Source: Azospirillum canadense
GTDB lineage: Bacteria; Pseudomonadota; Alphaproteobacteria; Azospirillales; Azospirillaceae
Assembly (NCBI RefSeq): GCF_025961225.1
Contig: NZ_JAOQNG010000002.1
Coordinates: 372,001-436,000, forward strand
Length of the DNA: 64,000 nucleotides
Direction of reading: 5' to 3'
Below the pieces are notes generated by a model. The model was not told where the DNA came from. It saw only the letters and a program-made list of their open reading frames with translations, and did not search any database. The position numbers were made by a program, and so were the translations under genes. Below, piece by piece: positions 57,238 through 64,000 of this stretch; positions within the stretch are counted from its first letter, which is position 1; the number at the start of each line of letters is the position of its first letter.

Positions 57238-60060
57238 TCAGCGCGCTTCCGCCTCCAACAGGGCCTGCACCGCGCGTTGCAGGAGGCGCGGCGTGATCGG
57301 TTTGTGCACGATAGTAAGGCCCAGCCGGGCGGCGTCGCGCTCGCACTCCACGCCGATCTCGCCGGTGAGGATGATTCCCGGCACGGGCTGGCCGACCTGT
57401 TCGCGGATGCGCGCGACGGCATCGGTTCCAACCTGCCGGTCGCGCAGACGGTAGTCGGCGACGATGAGGTCGGGGGGCCGCGTTGTGCCGCCCAGGCGTT
57501 CCAGCGCCTGCTCGGCCGATCCGGCGACGATGACGTCGTAGCCCCATTCGCGGAAGGTCGTCCGCAGCCCCATCAGCACGATCACGTCGTCGTCGATCAG
57601 CACGGCCAAGCGCCCTTGGCCCTCGGTCGGCTGCATCGGCTCCGGAACCGGTGGCGGTGGGAGCGCGGCCTCCCCGACTGCCCGCGGAACATCGACCGAG
57701 AACAGCGATCCACGGCCCGGTTCCGACGTGACGTGCACGGGATGGTTCAGCAGCCGCGACAGGCGCTGGACGATGGCGAGGCCAAGCCCCAAACCCTGGC
57801 TGCGGTCGCGTTCCGGGTTGCCGACCTGGTGGAACTCCTCGAACACCTTGCCCAGTTGCTTCCCCGAGATGCCGATGCCGCTGTCGCGCACCCGGATGGC
57901 GATGCCGTCCCGGACGGCTTCGCAAGTCACCCGCACATGGCCCCGCTCGGTGTAGCGGATGGCGTTCTCGACGAGGTTGCGCAGCATGCGCCCCAGCAGC
58001 AGCCGGTCGCTGTGCACCGCGAGGCCGCCACCCTGCTCGACCTGGAACGCCAACCCCTTGCTGGCGGCGATCGGCGCGTAGGAGGCGTTGATCTCGTCCA
58101 GCAGCGGACCCAGCGCGAAATCGGCCAGTTGCGGAACGATCACGCCGGCGTCCAGGCGGGAGACGTCCAGCAGGCTGTCGAGCAGATTCTTCAGCGTGTC
58201 GAGCGCGCGTTCCAGCGAGGCCAGCGGAACGTGCCCCTTGTCGTCGGCGATGTGGCGGTGCAGCACCCCCGCGAACAGGAGCGCGGATTGGAGCGGCTGG
58301 CGCAGGTCGTGGCTGGTGGCGGCCAGGAACTTCGATTTGGACAGGTTGGCCTCGTCGGCGTTCGCCTTGGCCTCGCGAAGCGCCTCCTCCAGGGATTTGC
58401 GGTCGGTGATGTCCAAGAGGAGGCCGCTGAACTGCACGGGCATTCCGGAGTCGTCGTAGCGGATGCGCCCGATGGAGGTCACCCACCGGATGCCGCCGTC
58501 CGGCAGGATAATCCGGTATTCCAGGCGGGCGTCCAGCTTCCGCTCCGCGACCAGCCGGTCCCATTCGGCAAAACCGTGGGGCACGAGGTCGTCGGGATGG
58601 ACGATGCGCATCCAGGTTTCGGTGGTCGCCTCGCTCTCCCGCGGATCGAGCCCCAGAATCCGGCAGCTTTCCTCCGACCATGTTCCGCGGCCGGCCGTCA
58701 TGTCCCAATCGAACGTCCCGGCCTTGGCGGATTCCAGCGCGAGACTCAGATGGTCCTTGCTCCGGCGCAGGTCCTCCTCGGCCCGGCGGCGCCGGCTGAT
58801 GTCGAGCAGATAGACCGTCAGGCCATCGTCCGTGGGAAAGGCGCGCATCCAGTACCAGCGCCGCGTCCGCACGCCCCAGAACTCGGAATCCGTGGGCACC
58901 CGCCGTTCCATCGCCTCCACCGACTTCGCGTGCATGGGATCGTTCTTCAATTCGGGAAAAACGTCCCACAGCCGCTGGCCGACAAGGTTGAAATCCCGCG
59001 CCAGCAACGACTTGGCCCGGTCGTTCAGGTAGGTGATGCGCCAGTTGCGGTCGAATTCGAGGACGCCGTCCACCGTGCTGCCCAACACCCGTGAGGCCTG
59101 CAGCGCGCTCTGTTCCGCCTGCATGCGCACGCGCAGGAACCGACGGGTTCCCCACAGCGCGGCAAGCGCCGCCGCCAGCAGAAGGACGACGAAGATCGCG
59201 CTCGTCCGCAGCGTTGCCGCGTTCACCGAACGCATCGCCACGGCCTTGTCGAGGCTGACGTGGATGTAGAGATCCCGGACGCCGACCTGAACCGGGGAGT
59301 AGGCGGTGATCCGCTGAACTCCGTCCAGCCCCTGGGCTTCCAACACGCCTTTGGAACTTCCGCCCAGCATGGGTGCGAAACGCTCCGGAAGCGGTTGCCC
59401 GGCAAGGTTCGGAAGCTCCGGAACGCGCGTGATGATGGTGCCGTTCCGGTCGGCGAACAGCACGGCGGCGTTCTGCGGAAGCGGCTTCTGCGCGAAATAC
59501 TGTTCCAGCCACCCGACGTCGAGCAGGACGGTCACGATCCCGACCCGCGCGCCGTCCGGCCCGGTGTAGGCAAGCGCAAAGGGGATGGCCGGCCGGCCGG
59601 TGGTCCTGGCCAGCATGAAGGCGCCCGTCGCCACCTCGCCGGTTTGCAGGGTTTCGGCGCGGTAGGGGCGGTCGGCCACCGATTTGCCCAGGGCCGGCGG
59701 CTCCGTCGAACACCAGACCACGCCCGCCTCGTCGGACAGGTGGATGGTCAGGTAGCTCGGGTACTTCGCCCGGATGCGCGCCATGGTGTCCTGGCACAGC
59801 GGCGCCGGCATGCGGCCGACGCCCGTTTCCACCAGCGCGACGAGGAGATGGCGGACGTCCTCGATGATCCGTTCCTGCTCGGCCTCGACCAGATCCAGAA
59901 GACGGCTCGCTTCCTGCCGCACTTCCGCCTCGCGCGTGTCGCGGAGTTGGAATATTCCCAGAATCTCGAAGACCAGAAGCGGGAAAACGACGAACAAGAA
60001 CAACGCAAGGAAGTGCTTCAGTGACCATCCGGGGCGGCTGGCCATATCGGATGATTTCAC
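57238..60060 (-). CDS. hybrid sensor histidine kinase with Cache, two PAS and receiver domains
   Basis: 940 residues. TM1 (about 14-36), an extracytoplasmic double-Cache region (about 40-280), TM2 (about 287-304), PAS (about 325-425), PAS with PAC (about 435-560), HisKA with His584 in AATSHDLRQPLQSALLF, HATPase_c with Asn699 (RMLRNLVENAIRYTERG) and SQGLGLGLAIVQRLSRLL, and a receiver domain (about 818-935) with LIDDD and phospho-acceptor Asp869 (LIVADYRL). SHDLRQPLQ is the HisKA subtype with an attached receiver. GTG 60060 has GGGGAGG 5-6 nt upstream. No response regulator is adjacent; the 267-bp gap upstream holds only its promoter. The Cache domain suggests a small extracellular ligand. Confidence 0.93.
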   Translation of the reverse strand: MKSSDMASRPGWSLKHFLALFLFVVFPLLVFEILGIFQLRDTREAEVRQEASRLLDLVEAEQERIIEDVRHLLVALVETGVGRMPAPLCQDTMARIRAKYPSYLTIHLSDEAGVVWCSTEPPALGKSVADRPYRAETLQTGEVATGAFMLARTTGRPAIPFALAYTGPDGARVGIVTVLLDVGWLEQYFAQKPLPQNAAVLFADRNGTIITRVPELPNLAGQPLPERFAPMLGGSSKGVLEAQGLDGVQRITAYSPVQVGVRDLYIHVSLDKAVAMRSVNAATLRTSAIFVVLLLAAALAALWGTRRFLRVRMQAEQSALQASRVLGSTVDGVLEFDRNWRITYLNDRAKSLLARDFNLVGQRLWDVFPELKNDPMHAKSVEAMERRVPTDSEFWGVRTRRWYWMRAFPTDDGLTVYLLDISRRRRAEEDLRRSKDHLSLALESAKAGTFDWDMTAGRGTWSEESCRILGLDPRESEATTETWMRIVHPDDLVPHGFAEWDRLVAERKLDARLEYRIILPDGGIRWVTSIGRIRYDDSGMPVQFSGLLLDITDRKSLEEALREAKANADEANLSKSKFLAATSHDLRQPLQSALLFAGVLHRHIADDKGHVPLASLERALDTLKNLLDSLLDVSRLDAGVIVPQLADFALGPLLDEINASYAPIAASKGLAFQVEQGGGLAVHSDRLLLGRMLRNLVENAIRYTERGHVRVTCEAVRDGIAIRVRDSGIGISGKQLGKVFEEFHQVGNPERDRSQGLGLGLAIVQRLSRLLNHPVHVTSEPGRGSLFSVDVPRAVGEAALPPPPVPEPMQPTEGQGRLAVLIDDDVIVLMGLRTTFREWGYDVIVAGSAEQALERLGGTTRPPDLIVADYRLRDRQVGTDAVARIREQVGQPVPGIILTGEIGVECERDAARLGLTIVHKPITPRLLQRAVQALLEAEAR

Positions 60061-60327
60061 GAACGCCTCCCCGCTTTGTTCTTTTTATATCATGAGCTTG
60101 CCACGCCGCGGCTGGAAACGGAATGCATTCTTTTCCACTGGCCGATCGTGGATCTATCCATTGGTGGCGCTTTGCATGGAGCGCTCTCACTTCACGCATT
60201 GCAAAGCGGCTGCAACAATCGCATCGGCGGCGCTTGCCATCGCACCCCACACGCCAGGATGAGCATCCGAACAGGATGTCGAGAAAAGGAGTTCCCGTTT
60301 GGCACCCCGCCGGCCGACGAGGTGGGA

Positions 60328-61137
60328 TTACAGACCCTCGCGCCGAACGCGAACCACCCAGCTTCGGGAGCCCTGGAAGACCTTGGCTTCCGCCATCCCG
60401 CCGTTGCCGTCACGGGACAGGCTGATCAGCTTCGCCCCGCGGCGGACCGCGCCGAAAGCCGGATGCCCGGCGAGATCGGCGTCTTGGATGTCGTTGCGAT
60501 CCACCGGCCCGGCGACGCGCACCGGCGTTCCGATCGGCGCGGCACCGGGCAGTCCCCCGGACCGGCCGGACACCAGCGTGACGCCCGGCGCGTCCTTCGT
60601 CCGGGCGTAGAACAGGTGGTTCCCGATCCGCGTGACGAGACGCAGGCCGGCGTCCCCGCTCCAGTCCGGGGCCACGCTGTCGGCGTGGAAATAGAGCGCG
60701 CCCAGGCTGGGGTCCGGCAGCGGGGCCATGGCGGCGGGAGCCAGGGTCGACATCGCGCGGGCGGCGAGGCCCATTGCCTTGTCCCAAGCGGCCGGCTCCG
60801 TCACGCGGTCGGAGCGATCATCGAGCGTCCAGGAAAATTGCGCGACCGTACGGCCTGTCCGGTAATCGCGCCCCTTCTCCCACACGACCTCGCAGATGGA
60901 TTTCGGGAAGTCCGCGGTGCGCAGCCGGTTGAGCGTCACCATGGCGACGGCGAGTTGCCCCGGTTCCGGCTGGTCGCGGGCCTCGTGGTAGATGTTGCAG
61001 GCGAGGCAGGTCAGTTCGTCCTGCCGACGGGCGGCGCAATCGACGCCTTGGAAAGGGTCGGCGGTGGCCGTGCCGGGCGCGGCGAACAGCGCCAGCCATG
61101 CGATGCCGATCCACGGTCCCTGCCGCATGCGCTCCAT
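60328..61137 (-). CDS. SleB/CwlJ-type cell wall hydrolase
   Basis: 269 residues with a signal peptide (about 1-26). The Hydrolase_2 domain has LTCLACNIYHEARDQPEPGQ with the catalytic Glu, VAMVTLNRLRTADFPKSICE, QFSWTLDDRSDRV, and ALYFHADSVAPDW. The family cleaves peptidoglycan glycan strands (lytic transglycosylase type) and is common in alphaproteobacteria that do not sporulate. Either ATG 61137 or ATG 61128 could be the start; GGAGG lies 2 and 10 nt upstream respectively. The C-terminal ~90 residues match no known domain. Confidence 0.88.
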   Translation of the reverse strand: MERMRQGPWIGIAWLALFAAPGTATADPFQGVDCAARRQDELTCLACNIYHEARDQPEPGQLAVAMVTLNRLRTADFPKSICEVVWEKGRDYRTGRTVAQFSWTLDDRSDRVTEPAAWDKAMGLAARAMSTLAPAAMAPLPDPSLGALYFHADSVAPDWSGDAGLRLVTRIGNHLFYARTKDAPGVTLVSGRSGGLPGAAPIGTPVRVAGPVDRNDIQDADLAGHPAFGAVRRGAKLISLSRDGNGGMAEAKVFQGSRSWVVRVRREGL

Positions 61138-61164
61138 AGCCTCCCCGCCCGCGCCTGTCGCAAA

Positions 61165-61200
61165 CCCGGTTGCGCTCCCGGTGGCACTCCCGGTGGCACT
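61165..61200. repeat. three tandem 12-bp repeats upstream of the hydrolase gene
   Basis: CCCGGTTGCGCT is followed by two exact copies of CCCGGTGGCACT. They lie 28 bp upstream of the hydrolase start, in its promoter or leader. Confidence 0.7.
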
Positions 61201-61408
61201 TTAGGAACGATCGGTTGGATTTGTCTCGGATTCCATTGTTCTAGGATAAGACGCCGATCGCCGAACATTCGGAGTAGAACGCCGCCCGTTTATTACCCTT
61301 TCGGGTGAGGCGATCTGATCCTGTTTTGCCGAATTGACCCCTTTGCATCCACCCGGCCATCGTCACAATAGAATTTCGGGCGCGTTTTCAGCCGGTGGGA
61401 GCATCTCC

Positions 61409-62332
61409 ATGACAGCGTGGGCCATCACAGGGCGGAGTTTGGTTCGGACGATCGGCATGACGGCCGCCGCCGCTGGCGCGCTGCTGCTGGCCGGATGCGC
61501 GGGTTTGATGGGGGCGTCGGACTCATCGGGCGCCATCATGCTGCGGCACACTCCGCCGGAACGGGTCCAGGGCTTGCTCGCCCAAGCCGAGAGCGACCTG
61601 CGCGACGGCCGCTTCCAGAACGCGCTGACCGGCTTTTCGACGGTGGTGCAGACGGAACCGGAGAACCGGCGCGCGCGCGTCGGCATGGCGGAGGCCTATC
61701 TGGCAAGCGGCAACGCGGAACTCGCCTTGAAAGGCTTCGACGGCCTGCTGGCGGAGACGCCGGACGACGCGCCCCTGCTGCAGGGCCGCGGCATCGCGCT
61801 TGCCCAGCAGGGCAAGGCGGACGCGGCTGAGGCGCCGCTCGCCGCCGCGGTGGCGGCCAACCCGTCGCTGTGGCGAAGCTGGAACGCGCTGGGCCGCGTC
61901 CATGACCTCCAGCAGAAATGGGACCGTGCCGACGCCGCCTACCGGCGCGCGCTGGAGATCAATCCGTCCGCCGCGTCGGTCTACAACAACCTCGGCTATT
62001 CGCTGCTTCTGCGCGGGCGGTACGCGGAGGCGGCGACGCAATTCGACCTGGCGCTGCGCCACGAGCCGGGCATGGCCGCCGCCCAGGACAACCTGGCCTT
62101 CGCGAACGCCCTGATGGGCCAATACGACCGCGCGCTGGCGGCGGTCCCGGCGGAGCGGGCACCGACCGCGCTGAACAACGTGGGATTTGCCGCCCTGGCG
62201 CGCGGCGACTACGGCACGGCGGAGAGCTACCTGATCCGGGCGGTGCAGGACAGTTCCCGACATTTCGGCACGGCCAACGAAAACCTGCGCTGGCTGACCT
62301 ACCTCCGCAAGAACAGCCTGGACGCTCGCTGA
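61409..62332 (+). CDS. tadD: TPR lipoprotein, TadD-like
   Basis: 307 residues. A lipoprotein signal with lipobox LLAGC (Cys about 31) precedes about five tetratricopeptide repeats (AESDLRDGRFQNALTGFSTV; RVHDLQQKWDRADAAYRRAL; YNNLGYSLLLRGRYAEAATQ; QDNLAFANALMGQYDRALAA). This is the TadD pattern: an outer-membrane lipoprotein that helps assemble the Tad/Flp secretin. A CpaC secretin gene lies 1 kb downstream. ATG 61409 has GGGAG 8 nt upstream and starts the signal peptide. It is divergent from the hydrolase gene. Confidence 0.83.
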   Translation: MTAWAITGRSLVRTIGMTAAAAGALLLAGCAGLMGASDSSGAIMLRHTPPERVQGLLAQAESDLRDGRFQNALTGFSTVVQTEPENRRARVGMAEAYLASGNAELALKGFDGLLAETPDDAPLLQGRGIALAQQGKADAAEAPLAAAVAANPSLWRSWNALGRVHDLQQKWDRADAAYRRALEINPSAASVYNNLGYSLLLRGRYAEAATQFDLALRHEPGMAAAQDNLAFANALMGQYDRALAAVPAERAPTALNNVGFAALARGDYGTAESYLIRAVQDSSRHFGTANENLRWLTYLRKNSLDAR

Positions 62333-62414
62333 TTACACCCGGCGGGCTTCGCGCCGGGCGGCCTATCCGCGCGTTGTACGGGAACGGAGGCACCGTTTCC
62401 GGAACAGGGCGCGG

Positions 62415-63092
62415 ATGGGCTGGCGCACATCGACGCTGGGCAGGCTGACCGCCGGCTGCATCGCGGCCGGCCTGCTGCTGTGCGGTCGCCCAGCGGGGGC
62501 CGAGGGAAGCGTGGACATCATCGACATCCACGGCCTGCGCCTGGAGGCGCCCGGCCAGCTCCGCCCGGGCGTTCGCGATGGAATTCTCACTCAGGCCGGC
62601 CGAGCCGCCGTGGCCGAAGCTTGGCGTCGGCGCTATCCCAACATCCGGCCGCCGTACCTGTCAGACCGCATGGTCGCCGATGCGGTGCGCCACATCGACC
62701 TGATCGATGAGACGATCGCCCCCGACGGCTACGCGGCCACGCTGGACGTCGCCGTCGCGATGGACGTCCTGCGCGTGGCCGCGGGACTGCCCGCCCCACC
62801 ACCCATCCCGGTGCCCATCCCAGCGCCCAGCCCTGCGCCCACCATCATCACGGCTTCCGGCGCGGGCGTGCCCGCCGATGTGGGGCACGCGCCATCGGTG
62901 ACACTTGCGCCGCCTCTTCCGCCCGCGGGCGTCGCGTCCGGCCCGCGCTGGCTGCACATCGGCCCGCCGGTATCGGACGGCCTGGGCACCGCCGGTTCCC
63001 CAGCCCTGTTGCCCATCGGGCGTTTCGCCGGCACCGGACGCCGGCACCCCGGCCTCCATTGCCTTTCCGCGACGGGCTGCGCGGCCGATTGA
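62415..63092 (+). CDS. secreted proline-rich protein of unknown function in the Tad locus
   Basis: 225 residues. A signal peptide (about 1-29, ending PAGA-E), a globular N-terminal part (SVDIIDIHGLRLEAPGQLRP; MVADAVRHIDLIDETIAPDG; YAATLDVAVAMDVLRVAAGL) and a Pro/Ala-rich linker and tail (about 125-225) with two Cys near the end. The globular part faintly recalls DUF2066-type domains, but this is not secure. It lies between tadD (82 bp upstream) and cpaC (212 bp downstream), suggesting an accessory pilus role (inference). Confidence 0.65.
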   Translation: MGWRTSTLGRLTAGCIAAGLLLCGRPAGAEGSVDIIDIHGLRLEAPGQLRPGVRDGILTQAGRAAVAEAWRRRYPNIRPPYLSDRMVADAVRHIDLIDETIAPDGYAATLDVAVAMDVLRVAAGLPAPPPIPVPIPAPSPAPTIITASGAGVPADVGHAPSVTLAPPLPPAGVASGPRWLHIGPPVSDGLGTAGSPALLPIGRFAGTGRRHPGLHCLSATGCAAD

Positions 63093-63304
63093 ACCTTTTG
63101 CATAGCCATCGGACGTTTGACCATCGCCGTCTACTCCGCTGCGACGGCGGATTCGGGTAACCGCTGATCACGTTCGTCTAGCTGTTTGAGCGCATCCCTA
63201 TCGGTCACATTTAATTCGAAAGCTAAGCATTATTTGCACACGAAGAATTCACGCAGAATTGGCCTGCGATATTCCTCGGAAATCCTGGGTTGAGGGGGAT
63301 AACC

Positions 63305-64000
63305 GTGAAACCTGTCTCCGCGATCTTTTTGTCCGCGCTTGCCCTGTCCGGCGGCATCTCCGGCAATCTTTCGGCACAGACCGCGGTTCGCGTGGAATCC
63401 GCCGCCGCCCAGGTCTCGGGCGAAGTGCAGCTTCCCTTGAACAAGTCCCGCGTTATCCGCGTCGACCGCCCCGTGACGGACGTTCTCGTCGGCAACCCGC
63501 AGGTCGCCGACGTGATGGCCCTGTCCGACCGGTCGATTTATGTCCTGGGCAAAAGCCTGGGCTCCACGAACATCGTGCTGTACGGCGCCAACCGCTCGCT
63601 GATCTCGCTGATGGACGTGACGGTCACGCCCGACCTTCCCACCCTTCGGCAGCGGCTGCACGAGCTGATGCCGAACGAACGCGTGGAGGTGCGCGGCGCC
63701 AACGACGCGGTGGTGCTGAGCGGCACCGTGTCCAACGGCGAGCTGATGAAGCGGGCCGTGGCGGTGGCGGAGAACTTCGCGCCGGGCAAGGTCACCAACA
63801 TGCTGGGCATGGCCGGCGGGCAGCAGGTGATGCTGGCTGTGCGCTTCGCCGAGGTGAAGCGGAACCTGGCCAAGCAGCTGGGGCTGAACACCAACATCCT
63901 GGTCGGCCGGGGCAACGACCAGCTGGCCTTCCGGTCCGGCTCGGTGCCCAACCTGACGCCCTTCGCCGCCGCGGCGGGGATGCTGAACTGGGGCAGCGTC
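63305..64000 (+). CDS. cpaC: Tad/Flp pilus secretin CpaC/RcpA (partial, cut by window end)
   Basis: The frame is open from GTG 63305 to the edge (232 codons). GAGGGGG lies 6 nt upstream. A signal peptide (MKPVSAIFLSALALSGGISG) precedes the pilus-and-secretion N-terminal domain: LPLNKSRVIRVDRPVTDVLV, GNPQVADVMALSDRSIYVLG, KSLGSTNIVLYGANRSLISL. A BON-like segment follows (VRGANDAVVLSGTVSN), and then the secretin core start QQVMLAVRFAEVKRNLAKQL. It forms the outer-membrane pore for Flp pili. The 63093-63304 gap upstream is AT-rich and likely holds a promoter. Confidence 0.9.
   Translation, partial: MKPVSAIFLSALALSGGISGNLSAQTAVRVESAAAQVSGEVQLPLNKSRVIRVDRPVTDVLVGNPQVADVMALSDRSIYVLGKSLGSTNIVLYGANRSLISLMDVTVTPDLPTLRQRLHELMPNERVEVRGANDAVVLSGTVSNGELMKRAVAVAENFAPGKVTNMLGMAGGQQVMLAVRFAEVKRNLAKQLGLNTNILVGRGNDQLAFRSGSVPNLTPFAAAAGMLNWGSV

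Noticed and set aside
56579..60250. A 1,223-codon open frame on the minus strand
   Set aside because: It overlaps the histidine kinase in another frame and the MFS gene antisense. The translation is Arg/Gly/Pro-rich with no domain, while the kinase frame has full domain structure.

Overview
The window is GC-rich (high GC at third codon positions throughout) and reads as the chromosome or a large replicon of an alphaproteobacterium, most likely Azospirillum or a close Rhodospirillales relative. This is an inference from gene content: a Rhodobacter-type PmtA phospholipid methyltransferase, an Aer-like sensor with a PilZ tail, OpgC with SGNH proteins, many ABC and MFS transporters, and a Tad/Flp pilus locus at the right edge. 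No rRNA, tRNA, CRISPR array, prophage or insertion sequence was seen. Coding density is high, and most genes are 2-5 gene operons with short gaps or ATGA/GTGA overlaps.

Layout, left part. 1-5.5 kb: a TetR regulator with its operator, a hairpin-rich spacer, a cupin, an Aer-like chemoreceptor, a DedA/ATP-grasp fusion and a tiny zinc-ribbon membrane protein. 5.5-12.2 kb: a GT87-type glycosyltransferase, then a marR-emrA-emrB-MFS efflux operon and a secreted DUF4142 protein. 12.4-15.7 kb: a small secreted Cys protein and an opgC-SGNH-SGNH operon in which one SGNH protein has lost its catalytic residues. 16-20 kb: an iron-type ABC importer. 20-28.4 kb: kgtP, UPF0060, LysR genes, YceI, a glutathionyl-hydroquinone reductase, an NQO-like flavoprotein and an AbrB-family membrane protein. 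28.5-33.6 kb: a carbohydrate ABC importer operon ending in a DeoR regulator. 33.6-37.4 kb: pmtA, a KefB-like antiporter with two UspA domains, and an RcnB-like protein.

Central region, 37.5-54.5 kb, is the most coherent block and the most interesting. In order it holds exuT (hexuronate uptake), adhE, galM, pyk, pflA, a formate channel, hexR, pflB, eno, a MaoC-phosphate acetyltransferase fusion and ackA. Together these form a sugar/hexuronate-to-formate, acetate and ethanol fermentation module with its own lower-glycolysis enzymes. Two signals suggest co-regulation. Two HexR-like inverted repeats of the type TGTAG-N5-CTACA lie in the hexR-pflB spacer, one of them on a candidate pflB promoter. 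An AT-rich 14-mer, TGATATATTA(A/G)TAT, occurs four times, only in intergenic gaps of this block. Several genes of the block are followed by strong GC-rich hairpins that lack a U-tract.

Right part, 54.6-64 kb: a small membrane protein, a LysR/MFS divergent pair with TTCATGAA palindromes, a hybrid histidine kinase, a SleB-type cell-wall hydrolase, and the start of a Tad/Flp pilus locus (TadD-like lipoprotein, a proline-rich secreted protein, and the CpaC secretin, cut by the window end). Dispersed palindromic repeats of one family sit at the 3' ends of convergent genes (about 12.2, 19.95 and 54.9 kb).
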